This document shows, piece by piece, positions 56,481 through 64,000 of a stretch of 64,000 bases of DNA (position 1 is its first letter; each line of letters opens with the position of its first letter). The position numbers were made by a program, and so were the translations under genes. Source of the stretch: JACPPO01 sp965262505 (lineage in GTDB: Bacteria > Acidobacteriota > Vicinamibacteria > Vicinamibacterales > UBA2999); contig CBDHFM010000030.1 of assembly GCA_965262505.1 (NCBI GenBank), positions 2,604,001-2,668,000 on the forward strand, read 5' to 3'. The notes beneath the pieces were generated by a model. That model had not been told where the DNA came from. It saw only the letters and a program-made list of their open reading frames with translations, and ran no database searches.

Positions 56481-57815
56481 GTGTATTTCCTCTATAGCTT
56501 CATCACGTTGCTGACCCTCGTGGTCCTGTCTCCGTACTTGGTGTACCAGGCGTTACACCACCGGAAGTACGTCGGCAGCCTCCGGCAGCGGCTCGGCTAC
56601 CTGCCGGTGTCCTTCAACCTTGATGGCGACGACTCGATCTGGGTCCATGCCGTGTCGGTGGGCGAAGTCCTGGCGGCCGAGCCGCTGATATCGGAGCTGC
56701 GCCAGCGCTACCCGCGGCTTCGTCTCTTTCTGTCGACGACGACCCTTGCCGGGCAGCAGCTCGCGCGGCGAAGCGTGGCGGACGTCGACGGCGTGTTGTA
56801 TTTCCCCTTCGACTGGGCCTTCAGCGTGCGGCGCACCTTGAACCAGGTCAAGCCACGGCTCTTCGTGATGATCGAAACGGAGATCTGGCCCAACCTGCTG
56901 CGTGAGTGCCGGCGCCGGGGCGTTCCTACCGTCCTGGTGAACGGGCGCATCTCGTACCGATCGTTTCCGCGATACCGGTTGATCCGGCCGCTCTTCCGTC
57001 ATGTTCTGGCCGACGTCGATCGTTTCTGCGTGCAGGGCGGCGAGGCGGCGAGGCGCCTCGAGCAGCTTGGCGCGGATCCAGCTCGTATCACGGTGACGGG
57101 CAGCTTGAAGTTCGACGCGCTCGACGTCGTTCCCATGCCAGGACGTGGCCGCGCGCGCGTCTTGCGATTCTTCCGGATGGCCCCCAACCGGCCGGTCCTT
57201 GTTGCCGGCAGCACGATCAAAGGGGAGGAGGAGACGATCATCAGGGCGTTCAACCGGCTGCGAACCGGCGGCAGCAACCCCCTGCTCGTGCTGGCGGCGC
57301 GCCATCCAGAACGGTTTGCGGAGGTCGAGCGCCTCTGCCAATACGAAGGGCTCTCGACCGTCCGGCGCACCGACCTGCCCATCGACGCTGAGCCTCGTGC
57401 CGACGCCGTCGTGCTCGACACGATCGGCGAGCTTGCCGAGGTCTACCAGATCGCGACAGTCGTCTTCGTGGGTGGGAGCCTGGTACGGGCGGGCGGCCAC
57501 AACATCCTCGAGCCGGCGGTGTTCGGCAAGCCCATCGTGTTCGGGCCCCACATGGAGAACTTCGCCGAGATCGCGGAGACGTTTCTAGCCAACGACGCCG
57601 CCGTCCAGGTGCGGTCGGGCCGCGAGCTGGATGCCGCCATCGCAAGCCTGATGGGGGATCCGGTCCGCCGCGCGCGGCTCGGCGCCGCGGCGCGGGCGCT
57701 GGTCGAAGCCAATCGCGGCGCTGGGGACCGGACGCTGGCGGTCATCGCCGGGCTCGTGCCGCTTCAGGATCGCGGGCACTCCGCCGTGGTCCGTCCCTTC
57801 CGTGTGATCCATTGA
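56481..57815 (+). CDS. waaA: 3-deoxy-D-manno-octulosonic acid (Kdo) transferase
   Basis: 444 residues from GTG 56481. Adds Kdo from CMP-Kdo to lipid IVA at the inner membrane. N-terminal membrane helix YSFITLLTLVVLSPYLVYQA; GT-B fold with IWVHAVSVGEVLAAEPLISE (base Glu region), LFLSTTTLAGQQLARR, PRLFVMIETEIWPNLLRECR, ITVTGSLKFDA, VVFVGGSLVRAGGHNILEPA. First gene of the lipid A/inner-core operon. Its TGA overlaps the TTG start of lpxK. Confidence 0.95.
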   Translation: MYFLYSFITLLTLVVLSPYLVYQALHHRKYVGSLRQRLGYLPVSFNLDGDDSIWVHAVSVGEVLAAEPLISELRQRYPRLRLFLSTTTLAGQQLARRSVADVDGVLYFPFDWAFSVRRTLNQVKPRLFVMIETEIWPNLLRECRRRGVPTVLVNGRISYRSFPRYRLIRPLFRHVLADVDRFCVQGGEAARRLEQLGADPARITVTGSLKFDALDVVPMPGRGRARVLRFFRMAPNRPVLVAGSTIKGEEETIIRAFNRLRTGGSNPLLVLAARHPERFAEVERLCQYEGLSTVRRTDLPIDAEPRADAVVLDTIGELAEVYQIATVVFVGGSLVRAGGHNILEPAVFGKPIVFGPHMENFAEIAETFLANDAAVQVRSGRELDAAIASLMGDPVRRARLGAAARALVEANRGAGDRTLAVIAGLVPLQDRGHSAVVRPFRVIH

Positions 57816-58954
57816 GCCTGCTCAGCGGCATGTACGGGCGCGCGGCACGGTTTCGCCGCGCCTGGTACGGCGGCCGTCCGCATCGGATGCGCCGGCTCGC
57901 ACAACCGGTTGTCAGCGTGGGCAACCTGACCGTCGGCGGCAGCGGAAAAACACCGGCCGTCGCGGCGCTCGCCCGCCTCCTCGTCGCGGCCGGCGAACGT
58001 CCGGCCATTCTGACTCGGGGCTACCGGCGCCGCCGCGCCGCCGACGGCGTCGTCGTGGTCAGTGACGGCCGCAAGGTGCTGGTGCCGACGCTCGACTCAG
58101 GTGATGAGCCCCAGATGCTGGCGCGAACGCTGCCGGGTGTCCCGGTTCTGGTGTCGCCAGATCGGCATCTGGCGGGACGTTTGGCCGAACGGACGTTTGG
58201 TTGCACCGTGCATCTGCTGGACGACGGGTTTCAGCATCTGCAACTGGCGCGCGATATCGATCTGCTGGTGATATCGGCGGCCGACCTGGACGAACGGCTC
58301 CTGCCGGGGGGACGGCTCCGTGAGCCGCTCCAGGCCGCCGCGGCCGCAGACGGCCTGCTCGTCTCAGGTACAGAAGATGCTGCCACCGCTGACGACGCCG
58401 CGGCTGTGGCCGCCAGGCTCGGCGTCACGCCGGTGTTTCGCGTTGTGCCGCGTTATGAGCCGCCGCGGCTTGTAGAGCCACAGCTTGTAGCGCCGCAGCG
58501 TCTGGAGCCTCAGCGCGCATCATCCGCGCGCGGCCGGCGCGTGGTGGCGGTCGCCGGGATCGCGCGTCCCGAGCGTTTCTTTGCGGCACTACGGGCGGCG
58601 GGTCTGGACAAGGGCCTGGACAGGGGTCAGGACGGCGGCTGGGACGTCGTGCGGGAGATCGTGTTTCGTGACCATCACTGGTTCTCGCGTCGCGATCTTG
58701 TCGTGATTCAGCAGGCGGCCGTCGATACGGGCGCCGACCTCGTCGTGACGACGGAGAAGGATGCCATGCGGCTGGACGGGGCGAGCCTCGGAGCGAGCGT
58801 CGGAGTTAGCCTCGGAGTTAACGGAGTTCCGTGGGCGTTTCTGCCGCAGCAGGTTGACATTGAGCCGCGGGCCGCGTTCGCCGCCTGGATCCACCAACGG
58901 CTGGGCACAGCTCGGGTCACTCCGCGACCTGATAGGAGCGGGGAGGCGGCGTGA
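57812..58954 (+). CDS. lpxK: tetraacyldisaccharide 4'-kinase
   Basis: 380 residues from TTG 57812 in a four-base overlap with waaA. Phosphorylates the 4' position of the lipid A disaccharide. Walker A: VVSVGNLTVGGSGKTPAVAA; LTRGYRRR; GDEPQMLAR; LLDDGFQHLQLARDIDLLVI; VVTTEKDAMRLDG. Two stretches are unusually repetitive: EPPRLVEPQLVAPQRLEPQR (about residues 215-235) and GASLGASVGVSLGVNGVP near the C-terminus, both apparently grown by short tandem duplication. Length is slightly above the usual 330-350 because of them. Confidence 0.94.
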   Translation: MSLLSGMYGRAARFRRAWYGGRPHRMRRLAQPVVSVGNLTVGGSGKTPAVAALARLLVAAGERPAILTRGYRRRRAADGVVVVSDGRKVLVPTLDSGDEPQMLARTLPGVPVLVSPDRHLAGRLAERTFGCTVHLLDDGFQHLQLARDIDLLVISAADLDERLLPGGRLREPLQAAAAADGLLVSGTEDAATADDAAAVAARLGVTPVFRVVPRYEPPRLVEPQLVAPQRLEPQRASSARGRRVVAVAGIARPERFFAALRAAGLDKGLDRGQDGGWDVVREIVFRDHHWFSRRDLVVIQQAAVDTGADLVVTTEKDAMRLDGASLGASVGVSLGVNGVPWAFLPQQVDIEPRAAFAAWIHQRLGTARVTPRPDRSGEAA

Positions 58955-59898
58955 GCGATTTCCTGGTCGGGTGCCGGTACTGGTTCGAGTCCGCCGCGAT
59001 GCGCTGCGTCCGCGGGGTCGTCCCGTACGTGCCGATGACCGCAGTGCGGGCGCTCGGCCGTGCGATAGGCCGGCTGGCGTACATCGCGAGTCGGCCTCGC
59101 CGGCGTATCACGCTCGACAACCTGGCGTACGCCTTTCCGGGGCGAACCGTCCAGGAACGCCGCGCGCTCGCCCGGGCGATGTTCGGGCACTTCGGCGCGC
59201 TGCTGTTCGAGCTGGTCAAGTTCGGCACGTACTCGCGCGAACAGATGCTCGCCGCCACCGAGATAGAGGGCGACGAGCGCCTGTGCCAGGCACAGGCGCA
59301 AGGGCGGGGCATCCTGATCTTCACCGGCCATTTCGGCTACTGGGAGCTCCTGGCCATGACGCAACCGTTGCGGATGGAGCCGATGTCCGTGCTGGCGAGA
59401 CCGCTCGACAATCCCTACCTGCACGCCGCCCTCGAGGAGATCCGCACGTCCACGGGCAACACGGTCATCTATCGCCAGGGCGCCGTGCGCCGCATCCTGC
59501 GGAACCTGGCCGGCGGCGGCATCGTCGGGGTGCTGATCGATCAGCACCTGCACTCGACCGATGCGGTCTACGTGGGGTTCTTCCGTCGCCAGGCCGCCAC
59601 GACCTCCACACTCGCGGCGCTTGCGCTTCGCACCGGCGCACCTGTGATTCCGGTGTTCGCGCTGCCGCTGCCGCACGGCCGCTATCGCTTCATCTACGAG
59701 CATCCTGTGGATCCACCACGAGCCGACACGCCGGACGCCGTGCGCGAGTTCACGCAGCGGTGCACCGACGTGCTCGAGATGTACGTCCGGCGCCATCCCG
59801 AGCTCTGGATGTGGATGCACCGGCGCTGGCGCGATCTGGACGCGCAGGCCGGCATGTCCACGCTCGACGAGCCCTCTGACGCGGAGGTCGATGTCTGA
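58951..59898 (+). CDS. lpxL: lipid A biosynthesis lauroyl/myristoyl acyltransferase (LpxL/HtrB family)
   Basis: 315 residues from GTG 58951, overlapping the lpxK stop (GTGA). Membrane-bound acyltransferase with the H-x4-E catalytic motif in ILIFTGHFGYWELLAMTQPL. It also has VIYRQGAVRRILRNLAGGGI, VGVLIDQHLHSTDAVYVGFF (conserved DQ) and GAPVIPVFALPLPHGRYRFI. It attaches a secondary acyl chain to Kdo-lipid A. Only one member is in the operon, so the acyl-chain pattern cannot be deduced. Followed by waaF with an eight-base overlap. Confidence 0.92.
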   Translation: MSDFLVGCRYWFESAAMRCVRGVVPYVPMTAVRALGRAIGRLAYIASRPRRRITLDNLAYAFPGRTVQERRALARAMFGHFGALLFELVKFGTYSREQMLAATEIEGDERLCQAQAQGRGILIFTGHFGYWELLAMTQPLRMEPMSVLARPLDNPYLHAALEEIRTSTGNTVIYRQGAVRRILRNLAGGGIVGVLIDQHLHSTDAVYVGFFRRQAATTSTLAALALRTGAPVIPVFALPLPHGRYRFIYEHPVDPPRADTPDAVREFTQRCTDVLEMYVRRHPELWMWMHRRWRDLDAQAGMSTLDEPSDAEVDV

Positions 59899-60940
59899 CC
59901 CGGCGAGCGTCGTGGTGCTTGCGCCAAACTGGCTCGGCGACGCGGTGATGGCTCTGCCTGCCGTCAGCGACGTGCGCCGCAGATTCCCGTCCGCCCGGCT
60001 CGTGGTCGCCGCACGCCGCGCCGTGGCCGACATCTTCCACCTGGTCCCGTTCGTGGACGAACTCGTGACGCTGCAGTGGAGCGGACGCTGGTGGCAGCGA
60101 CGCGTCTTCGCGGCGGACGCGGGACGGCTGCGGCAACTGGGCGCCGACCTGGCGATCCTGCTGCCGAATTCGTTCGCGGCCGCGTGGCTCGCCCGGCGGG
60201 CGGCGATCCCCGATCGGTGGGGGTACGGCTCGGACATGCGGGCGGGGCTGCTGTCGCGCGCCGTTCGGCGCCCGAGGGGCCACCTGCACCAGGGCGCGTA
60301 CTATCAGCACCTCACGCGCACGCTCGGCATCGAGAGCGGGCCGCTCGAGCCGGCCGTGACGATCTCCGAAGGCGCGTCGGCCGCTGCGCGCCGTCAGCTC
60401 CTCGATCGCGGATGGGACGGCGTCAGACCCGCGATCGTCTTCGCACCAGGGGCCGCGTACGGCACCGCGAAGCGCTGGACGCCGTCGTACGTGGCCCAGG
60501 TTGTGACCGACCTCGTGCGGCAGCGTCAGGCCACCTGCGTCATGGTCGGGAGCCGCGGCGACACGCCCACGGCGAGCGACGTCGTGAACGCGGTCGAGGC
60601 GGACGCCACCCCATACGTCATCGACATGACCGGTCAGACCACGATCGAGATGCTGGCCGGCCTGCTCGGTGTCGCCACGGCCTGCGTCTCGAACGACTCG
60701 GGGGCGATGCACCTGGCCGCGGCCGTCGGCACGCCCCTCGTCGCCCTCTTCGGCCCGACACGAGAGGACGAAACGGCGCCGCTGACACGGTCGGGCAGGC
60801 GGGCAGAGGTACTGACCCACCCGGTCTCGTGCCGTCCCTGCATGCTCCGGAAATGTCCCATCGACCATCGCTGCATGAAGAGGATTACCCCCGACCGTGT
60901 GTACGCGGCGCTCATGTCGCTGCTATCCTCAACACCGTGA
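59891..60940 (+). CDS. waaF: ADP-heptose:LPS heptosyltransferase II
   Basis: 349 residues from ATG 59891. GT9 family GT-B enzyme: VLAPNWLGDAVMALPAVSDV at the start, PAIVFAPGAAYGTAKRWTPS, and the ADP-heptose site VSNDSGAMHLAAAVGTPLVA with LFGPTREDETAPL. RPCMLRKCPIDHRCMKRITP carries the cysteine cluster typical of WaaF. It adds the second heptose of the inner core. It lies between the acyltransferase and the heptose-synthesis genes; the next start follows 13 bases after its stop. Confidence 0.93.
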   Translation: MSDPASVVVLAPNWLGDAVMALPAVSDVRRRFPSARLVVAARRAVADIFHLVPFVDELVTLQWSGRWWQRRVFAADAGRLRQLGADLAILLPNSFAAAWLARRAAIPDRWGYGSDMRAGLLSRAVRRPRGHLHQGAYYQHLTRTLGIESGPLEPAVTISEGASAAARRQLLDRGWDGVRPAIVFAPGAAYGTAKRWTPSYVAQVVTDLVRQRQATCVMVGSRGDTPTASDVVNAVEADATPYVIDMTGQTTIEMLAGLLGVATACVSNDSGAMHLAAAVGTPLVALFGPTREDETAPLTRSGRRAEVLTHPVSCRPCMLRKCPIDHRCMKRITPDRVYAALMSLLSSTP

Positions 60941-60953
60941 TGGAGGCCCAGGA

Positions 60954-61976
60954 TTGGAAGCTGCGCACCTGCTCGCGCTGACCGGCGCGCTTCGCAACAA
61001 GAGGGTGGTGGTCGTCGGCGACGTCGTCGTGGACGAGTTCGTTTACGGCAGAGTGGCGCGCGTGTCGCGCGAGGCGCCGGTGCTGATTCTCGAATACGAC
61101 TCCACCGAGATCGTGCCGGGCGGCGCCGGGAATGCGGCCAACAACGTGGCGGCGCTCGGCGGCAGGGCGACGCTCGTATCGGTGATCGGGCGAGACGCGC
61201 CGGGCCGCCGCGTCGTGGCGGCGCTCAATCGCCGCGTCGACGCGCGCTCCCTGTCCCGGATCCAGGGTGCCCCCACACCGGTCAAGACGCGAATCCTGGC
61301 GGGGGGCGTCCACTCCGCCAAACAGCAGGTGGTGCGGATCGATCGCGACGTGGCCCAGCCTGTCCAGCCTGGCGCCCGTCGGGTGTTCGAGCGCGCGGCG
61401 CTCGACGCGATCCTGCAGGGTGACGCCGTGCTCGTGTCCGACTACGGATCCGGACTCATCACCCCGGCCTTTGTCGGAACGATTCGGCGGACGTTGAAGC
61501 GGACACTGAAACGCGAGGGGCTGCCGATTCCGGTGTTGATCGACACTCGGTACAGGCTGTTCGACTACAGCGGATTGACCACCTGTACGCCGAATGAATC
61601 CGAGGTCGAGCAGGCGCTCGGTATCCGCATCAACGACAACCGGCGGATGCTCGAGCGGGCGGGACGCGAGGTGCTGGCCCGCACGCGCATGCAGGCCGTC
61701 TTGATCACGCGGGGCAGCCGCGGCATGGCGCTGTTCGTTCGCAGGGCCCAAACCGTGCACATCCCGATCTTCGGCACCGACTCCATCGTTGACGTGACGG
61801 GCGCGGGCGACACGGTGGTGTCGACGGTCGCTCTAGCGCTCGCTGCCGGCGGCAGCTTCGAGGCAGCGGCGCGCCTGGCCAACTACACCGGTGGGCTCGT
61901 GGTCATGAAGCGTGGGACAGCCACCGTCACCGTCGACGAACTCCGGCAGGCGATCAGCGAGAGCGGCCGTGGGTGA
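60954..61976 (+). CDS. rfaE1: D-glycero-beta-D-manno-heptose-7-phosphate kinase (HldE N-terminal-type)
   Basis: 340 residues from TTG 60954, chosen for the GGAGG at 60942-60946; an upstream open frame overlaps waaF. PfkB-family sugar kinase: VVVVGDVVVDEFVYGRVARV, IVPGGAGNAANNVAALGGRA, VLVSDYGSGLITPAF, TPNESEVEQALG, ITRGSRGMALF and DVTGAGDTVVSTVALALAAG (anion hole and catalytic Asp). It phosphorylates heptose-7-phosphate at C1. The adenylyltransferase half of HldE is a separate, overlapping gene here. Confidence 0.94.
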   Translation: MEAAHLLALTGALRNKRVVVVGDVVVDEFVYGRVARVSREAPVLILEYDSTEIVPGGAGNAANNVAALGGRATLVSVIGRDAPGRRVVAALNRRVDARSLSRIQGAPTPVKTRILAGGVHSAKQQVVRIDRDVAQPVQPGARRVFERAALDAILQGDAVLVSDYGSGLITPAFVGTIRRTLKRTLKREGLPIPVLIDTRYRLFDYSGLTTCTPNESEVEQALGIRINDNRRMLERAGREVLARTRMQAVLITRGSRGMALFVRRAQTVHIPIFGTDSIVDVTGAGDTVVSTVALALAAGGSFEAAARLANYTGGLVVMKRGTATVTVDELRQAISESGRG

Positions 61977-62490
61977 AATCCTCGCGCGCGACGAGCTTGT
62001 GGAGCGGGTTGGCGCGGACCGCGCGGCCGGCCTGCGCATCGTGTTTGCCAACGGCTGCTTCGACCTGCTGCACGTCGGCCACACGCGCTACCTCGAATCG
62101 GCGGCCGCGGAAGCCGACCGGCTGATCGTGGCGATCAATGACGACGAGTCGGTGCGGAGACTGAAAGGGGAGGGACAGGAGGGGCGACCCATCCTGGCCG
62201 CGGCGGACCGGGCAGCGCTCGTGGCGGCCTTGCGGTGCGTGGATTACGTCGTCGTATTTCCAGAACCCACCGTAGGTCCGCTCCTGCTCGCGGTGAAGCC
62301 CGACGTCCACTGCAAGGGGACCGATTACGCCCTCGATACCGTTCCCGAACGCGACATCGTCAACGCCTATGGCGGTCGCATCGCCATCGTCGGCGATCCC
62401 AAGGACCATTCCACGCGCGACCTGCTGACGCGCATCGGTCTGAGTGGACCGGCTGCCGCGGAGCCCACGCGGCACAGTTCTGATTCGTAA
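61969..62490 (+). CDS. rfaE2: D-glycero-beta-D-manno-heptose 1-phosphate adenylyltransferase (HldE C-terminal-type)
   Basis: 173 residues from GTG 61969, overlapping the kinase stop by eight bases. Nucleotidyltransferase core: IVFANGCFDLLHVGHTRYLE (HxGH), LIVAINDDESVRRLKGEGQE, GRPILAAADRAALVAALRCV, VHCKGTDYALDTVPERDIV, KDHSTRDLLTRI. Transfers AMP from ATP to heptose-1-phosphate, giving the precursor used by WaaC and WaaF after GmhB and HldD action (those genes are not in the window). Split kinase/transferase genes occur outside the Enterobacteria. Confidence 0.94.
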   Translation: MGEILARDELVERVGADRAAGLRIVFANGCFDLLHVGHTRYLESAAAEADRLIVAINDDESVRRLKGEGQEGRPILAAADRAALVAALRCVDYVVVFPEPTVGPLLLAVKPDVHCKGTDYALDTVPERDIVNAYGGRIAIVGDPKDHSTRDLLTRIGLSGPAAAEPTRHSSDS

Positions 62491-62503
62491 ACAGTTCCGA
62501 TCC

Positions 62504-63514
62504 GTGAACAAGTTTCTAATCGTTCGGCTCGGTTCCCTTGGCGACGTCATTCATGGCATTCCGGCGGCGGCCGCGCTGCGGCGCCGGTTCCCGTACGCGC
62601 GCATCGATTGGCTGGTCGATCCCCGGTACGAGGAGCTGCTCGACCTCGTCGAGTGTGTCGACAGGCCGGTTGCGTTCGATCCGCGTGACCTTTGGACCGG
62701 TGGGCGACGTGGACGATCTGTCCTCAAAGACCTGCGTGCGGTGCACTACGACGCTGTGGTCGATTTGCAGGGGCTGCTGAAATCGGCCGTCCTGGGTCGG
62801 CTTGTTGGCGCTCCGCGGACGATCGGGTTTCCTGGGGCGCACCTGCGCGAACCGCTCGCGAGACTCTTCTACACCGACGCGCCGGATCCGGGGGCGGCGC
62901 CGCACGTTATCGACAAGAACATCGGGCTGCTCGGTTCTCTCGGCGTGAGCGACAGGACCGTGAACTTTCCACTCCGCATTTCGCGCACCGGCACGGTGAC
63001 GTCGGTGGCGGACCGGTTCGCGTCAGATGGGTACGCGCTTCTCAACCCGGGCGCGGCGTGGTCGAACAAGCGCTGGCCGGCGGCTCATTTCGGCGCCGTC
63101 GCGGCATCGATTCGCCACGAGCATGGCTGGCGATCGGTTGTGTTGTGGGGGCCTGGAGAGGAGGCGCTGGCGGCATCGGTCGTGGCCGCATCGCAGGGCG
63201 CGGCCGAAGCGGCGCCTCCGACAACCATCACCGATATCGTGGGGGTCGCGCGCGCGGCCCGGTTGATGGTTTCCGGCGATACCGGGCCGCTCCACATTGC
63301 CGGCGCCGTGGGTACGCCCATCGTGGCGCTGTTCGGGCCCACATCCCCTGAGCGCAACGGCCCATGGGCGGCGCGCGACGTGACCCTCTCTCGCCTTACC
63401 GGCTGCTCCTGCCCCTACGAGCGGCGCTGCCGCAGGGCCGTGCCCTGTATCGACGACATCGCGCCGGACGAAGTCGTTCAGGCCGTCCGCCGGCGCGTGG
63501 GCGTGCATGCGTGA
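62504..63514 (+). CDS. waaC: ADP-heptose:LPS heptosyltransferase I
   Basis: 336 residues from GTG 62504. GT9 family: FLIVRLGSLGDVIHGIPAAA, RIDWLVDPRYEELLDLVECV, YDAVVDLQGLLKSAVLGRLV, NPGAAWSNKRWPAAHFGAVA, LMVSGDTGPLHIAGAVGTPI, VALFGPTSPERNGPW, CSCPYERRCRRAVPCIDDIA. It adds the first heptose to Kdo. The order waaF, rfaE1, rfaE2, waaC makes the operon self-sufficient for heptose addition once heptose-7-phosphate is available. Overlaps the next gene by eight bases. Confidence 0.93.
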   Translation: MNKFLIVRLGSLGDVIHGIPAAAALRRRFPYARIDWLVDPRYEELLDLVECVDRPVAFDPRDLWTGGRRGRSVLKDLRAVHYDAVVDLQGLLKSAVLGRLVGAPRTIGFPGAHLREPLARLFYTDAPDPGAAPHVIDKNIGLLGSLGVSDRTVNFPLRISRTGTVTSVADRFASDGYALLNPGAAWSNKRWPAAHFGAVAASIRHEHGWRSVVLWGPGEEALAASVVAASQGAAEAAPPTTITDIVGVARAARLMVSGDTGPLHIAGAVGTPIVALFGPTSPERNGPWAARDVTLSRLTGCSCPYERRCRRAVPCIDDIAPDEVVQAVRRRVGVHA

Positions 63515-64000
63515 TCTGTCGGCGCGTCTTGTCCAGACCCTCGCGCGGAGACGCGTGTCGCTGGGCTTCGCCGCGGCGGTCGGAGCGCTGGTGCTCGCGC
63601 AGCCGACCTGGGACGCGTGGCGCGTTGGTCTCCTCATCGCGGTTGCCGGTGAATGCCTGCGTCTGTGGGCGGCAGGGCATCTCGAGAAGAGCCGTGAGGT
63701 CACGCGCTCAGGTCCCTATCGCTTCTTGCGCCACCCGCTGTACGCCGGCTCGATCGTGATCGCAGTCGGCGTTGCCGTTGCCTCACGCAGCATCGCCGTG
63801 GCGGTGGTGGCCGCTGTGTACATGGGGCTCACGGTCGCGGCGGCGATACGACTGGAGGAAGCGCAGTTGCGACAGGACTTCGGATCGACGTATGAGGATT
63901 ACCGCGCATCGCGCGCCCAGCCGATGGTGCGGCGGTTCAGCCTCGCGCGGGCGTTGCGCAACCGCGAGCACCGCGCGGTGTGCGGACTGATTGTGGGCTT
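63507..64000 (+). CDS. isoprenylcysteine carboxyl methyltransferase-like membrane protein, cut by window end
   Basis: Starts at ATG 63507 inside the waaC tail; the frame is open to the end of the window (at least 164 residues). Hydrophobic segments (VSLGFAAAVGALVLAQPTWD, VGLLIAVAGECLRLWAAGHL) precede the family motif EVTRSGPYRFLRHPLYAGSI and AIRLEEAQLRQDFGSTYEDY. ICMT/PEMT-like proteins methylate lipids or protein carboxylates using S-adenosylmethionine; the bacterial substrate is unknown. Its place at the end of the LPS operon suggests an envelope lipid target. Confidence 0.85.
   Translation, partial: MRDLSARLVQTLARRRVSLGFAAAVGALVLAQPTWDAWRVGLLIAVAGECLRLWAAGHLEKSREVTRSGPYRFLRHPLYAGSIVIAVGVAVASRSIAVAVVAAVYMGLTVAAAIRLEEAQLRQDFGSTYEDYRASRAQPMVRRFSLARALRNREHRAVCGLIVG

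Overview
The window reads as GC-rich chromosomal DNA from an Acidobacteriota-type organism, most like Vicinamibacteria. This is an inference from gene content: several CarboxypepD_reg/TonB receptors, a Pkn-type kinase fused to TolB-like propeller repeats, a DUF1800/DUF1501 pair and many acidobacterial secreted families. It has a Gram-negative envelope, shown by a complete run of lipid A and inner-core LPS genes at the right end.

Layout. 1-10 kb: the end of an Asp/Glu-racemase-family gene, folE, a secreted protein, an intact IS30 element sitting in a destroyed kinase paralogue, a kinase/propeller gene broken by one amber codon, a secreted protein cut by an IS5-type remnant, and a sodium symporter. 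10.1-42.5 kb: an accessory region punctuated by twelve copies of one repeat, all in the same orientation. Each copy is a 24-bp palindrome set one base upstream of the 5' end of a serine-resolvase gene; the resolvase is always truncated, internally deleted or frameshifted. Between copies lie mostly self-contained cargo units: a retron operon, a HigBA toxin-antitoxin pair, three TonB receptors (one in a B12-riboswitch operon split by IS630), a pilin, glgC, DUF1800/DUF1501, a leucine-rich-repeat surface protein, an HU protein and three copies of a ribbon-helix-helix gene.

42.7-52.7 kb: remains of an integrative or conjugative element: an ArdC-like antirestriction metalloprotease fusion, a G-rich iteron-like stretch, a frameshifted VirD4-like coupling protein, a dif-like site, a tyrosine recombinase, an Abi-alpha-type protein and several small membrane proteins of unknown function. 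It ends at tRNA-Leu(GAG). 52.7-64 kb: core genome. gap-pgk-tpiA-secG-tRNA-Leu run leftward; waaA-lpxK-lpxL-waaF-rfaE1-rfaE2-waaC and a methyltransferase run rightward as one tightly overlapping operon.

Main points for follow-up: (1) the palindrome/resolvase repeat array, which looks like an undescribed cassette-accretion or MITE-like system and is sometimes mobilised together with a ribbon-helix-helix gene; (2) the retron-type operon with a recognisable promoter and UUU-loop hairpins; (3) the dif-like site next to a tyrosine recombinase; (4) the amount of recent decay, seen as amber codons, indels and truncations.
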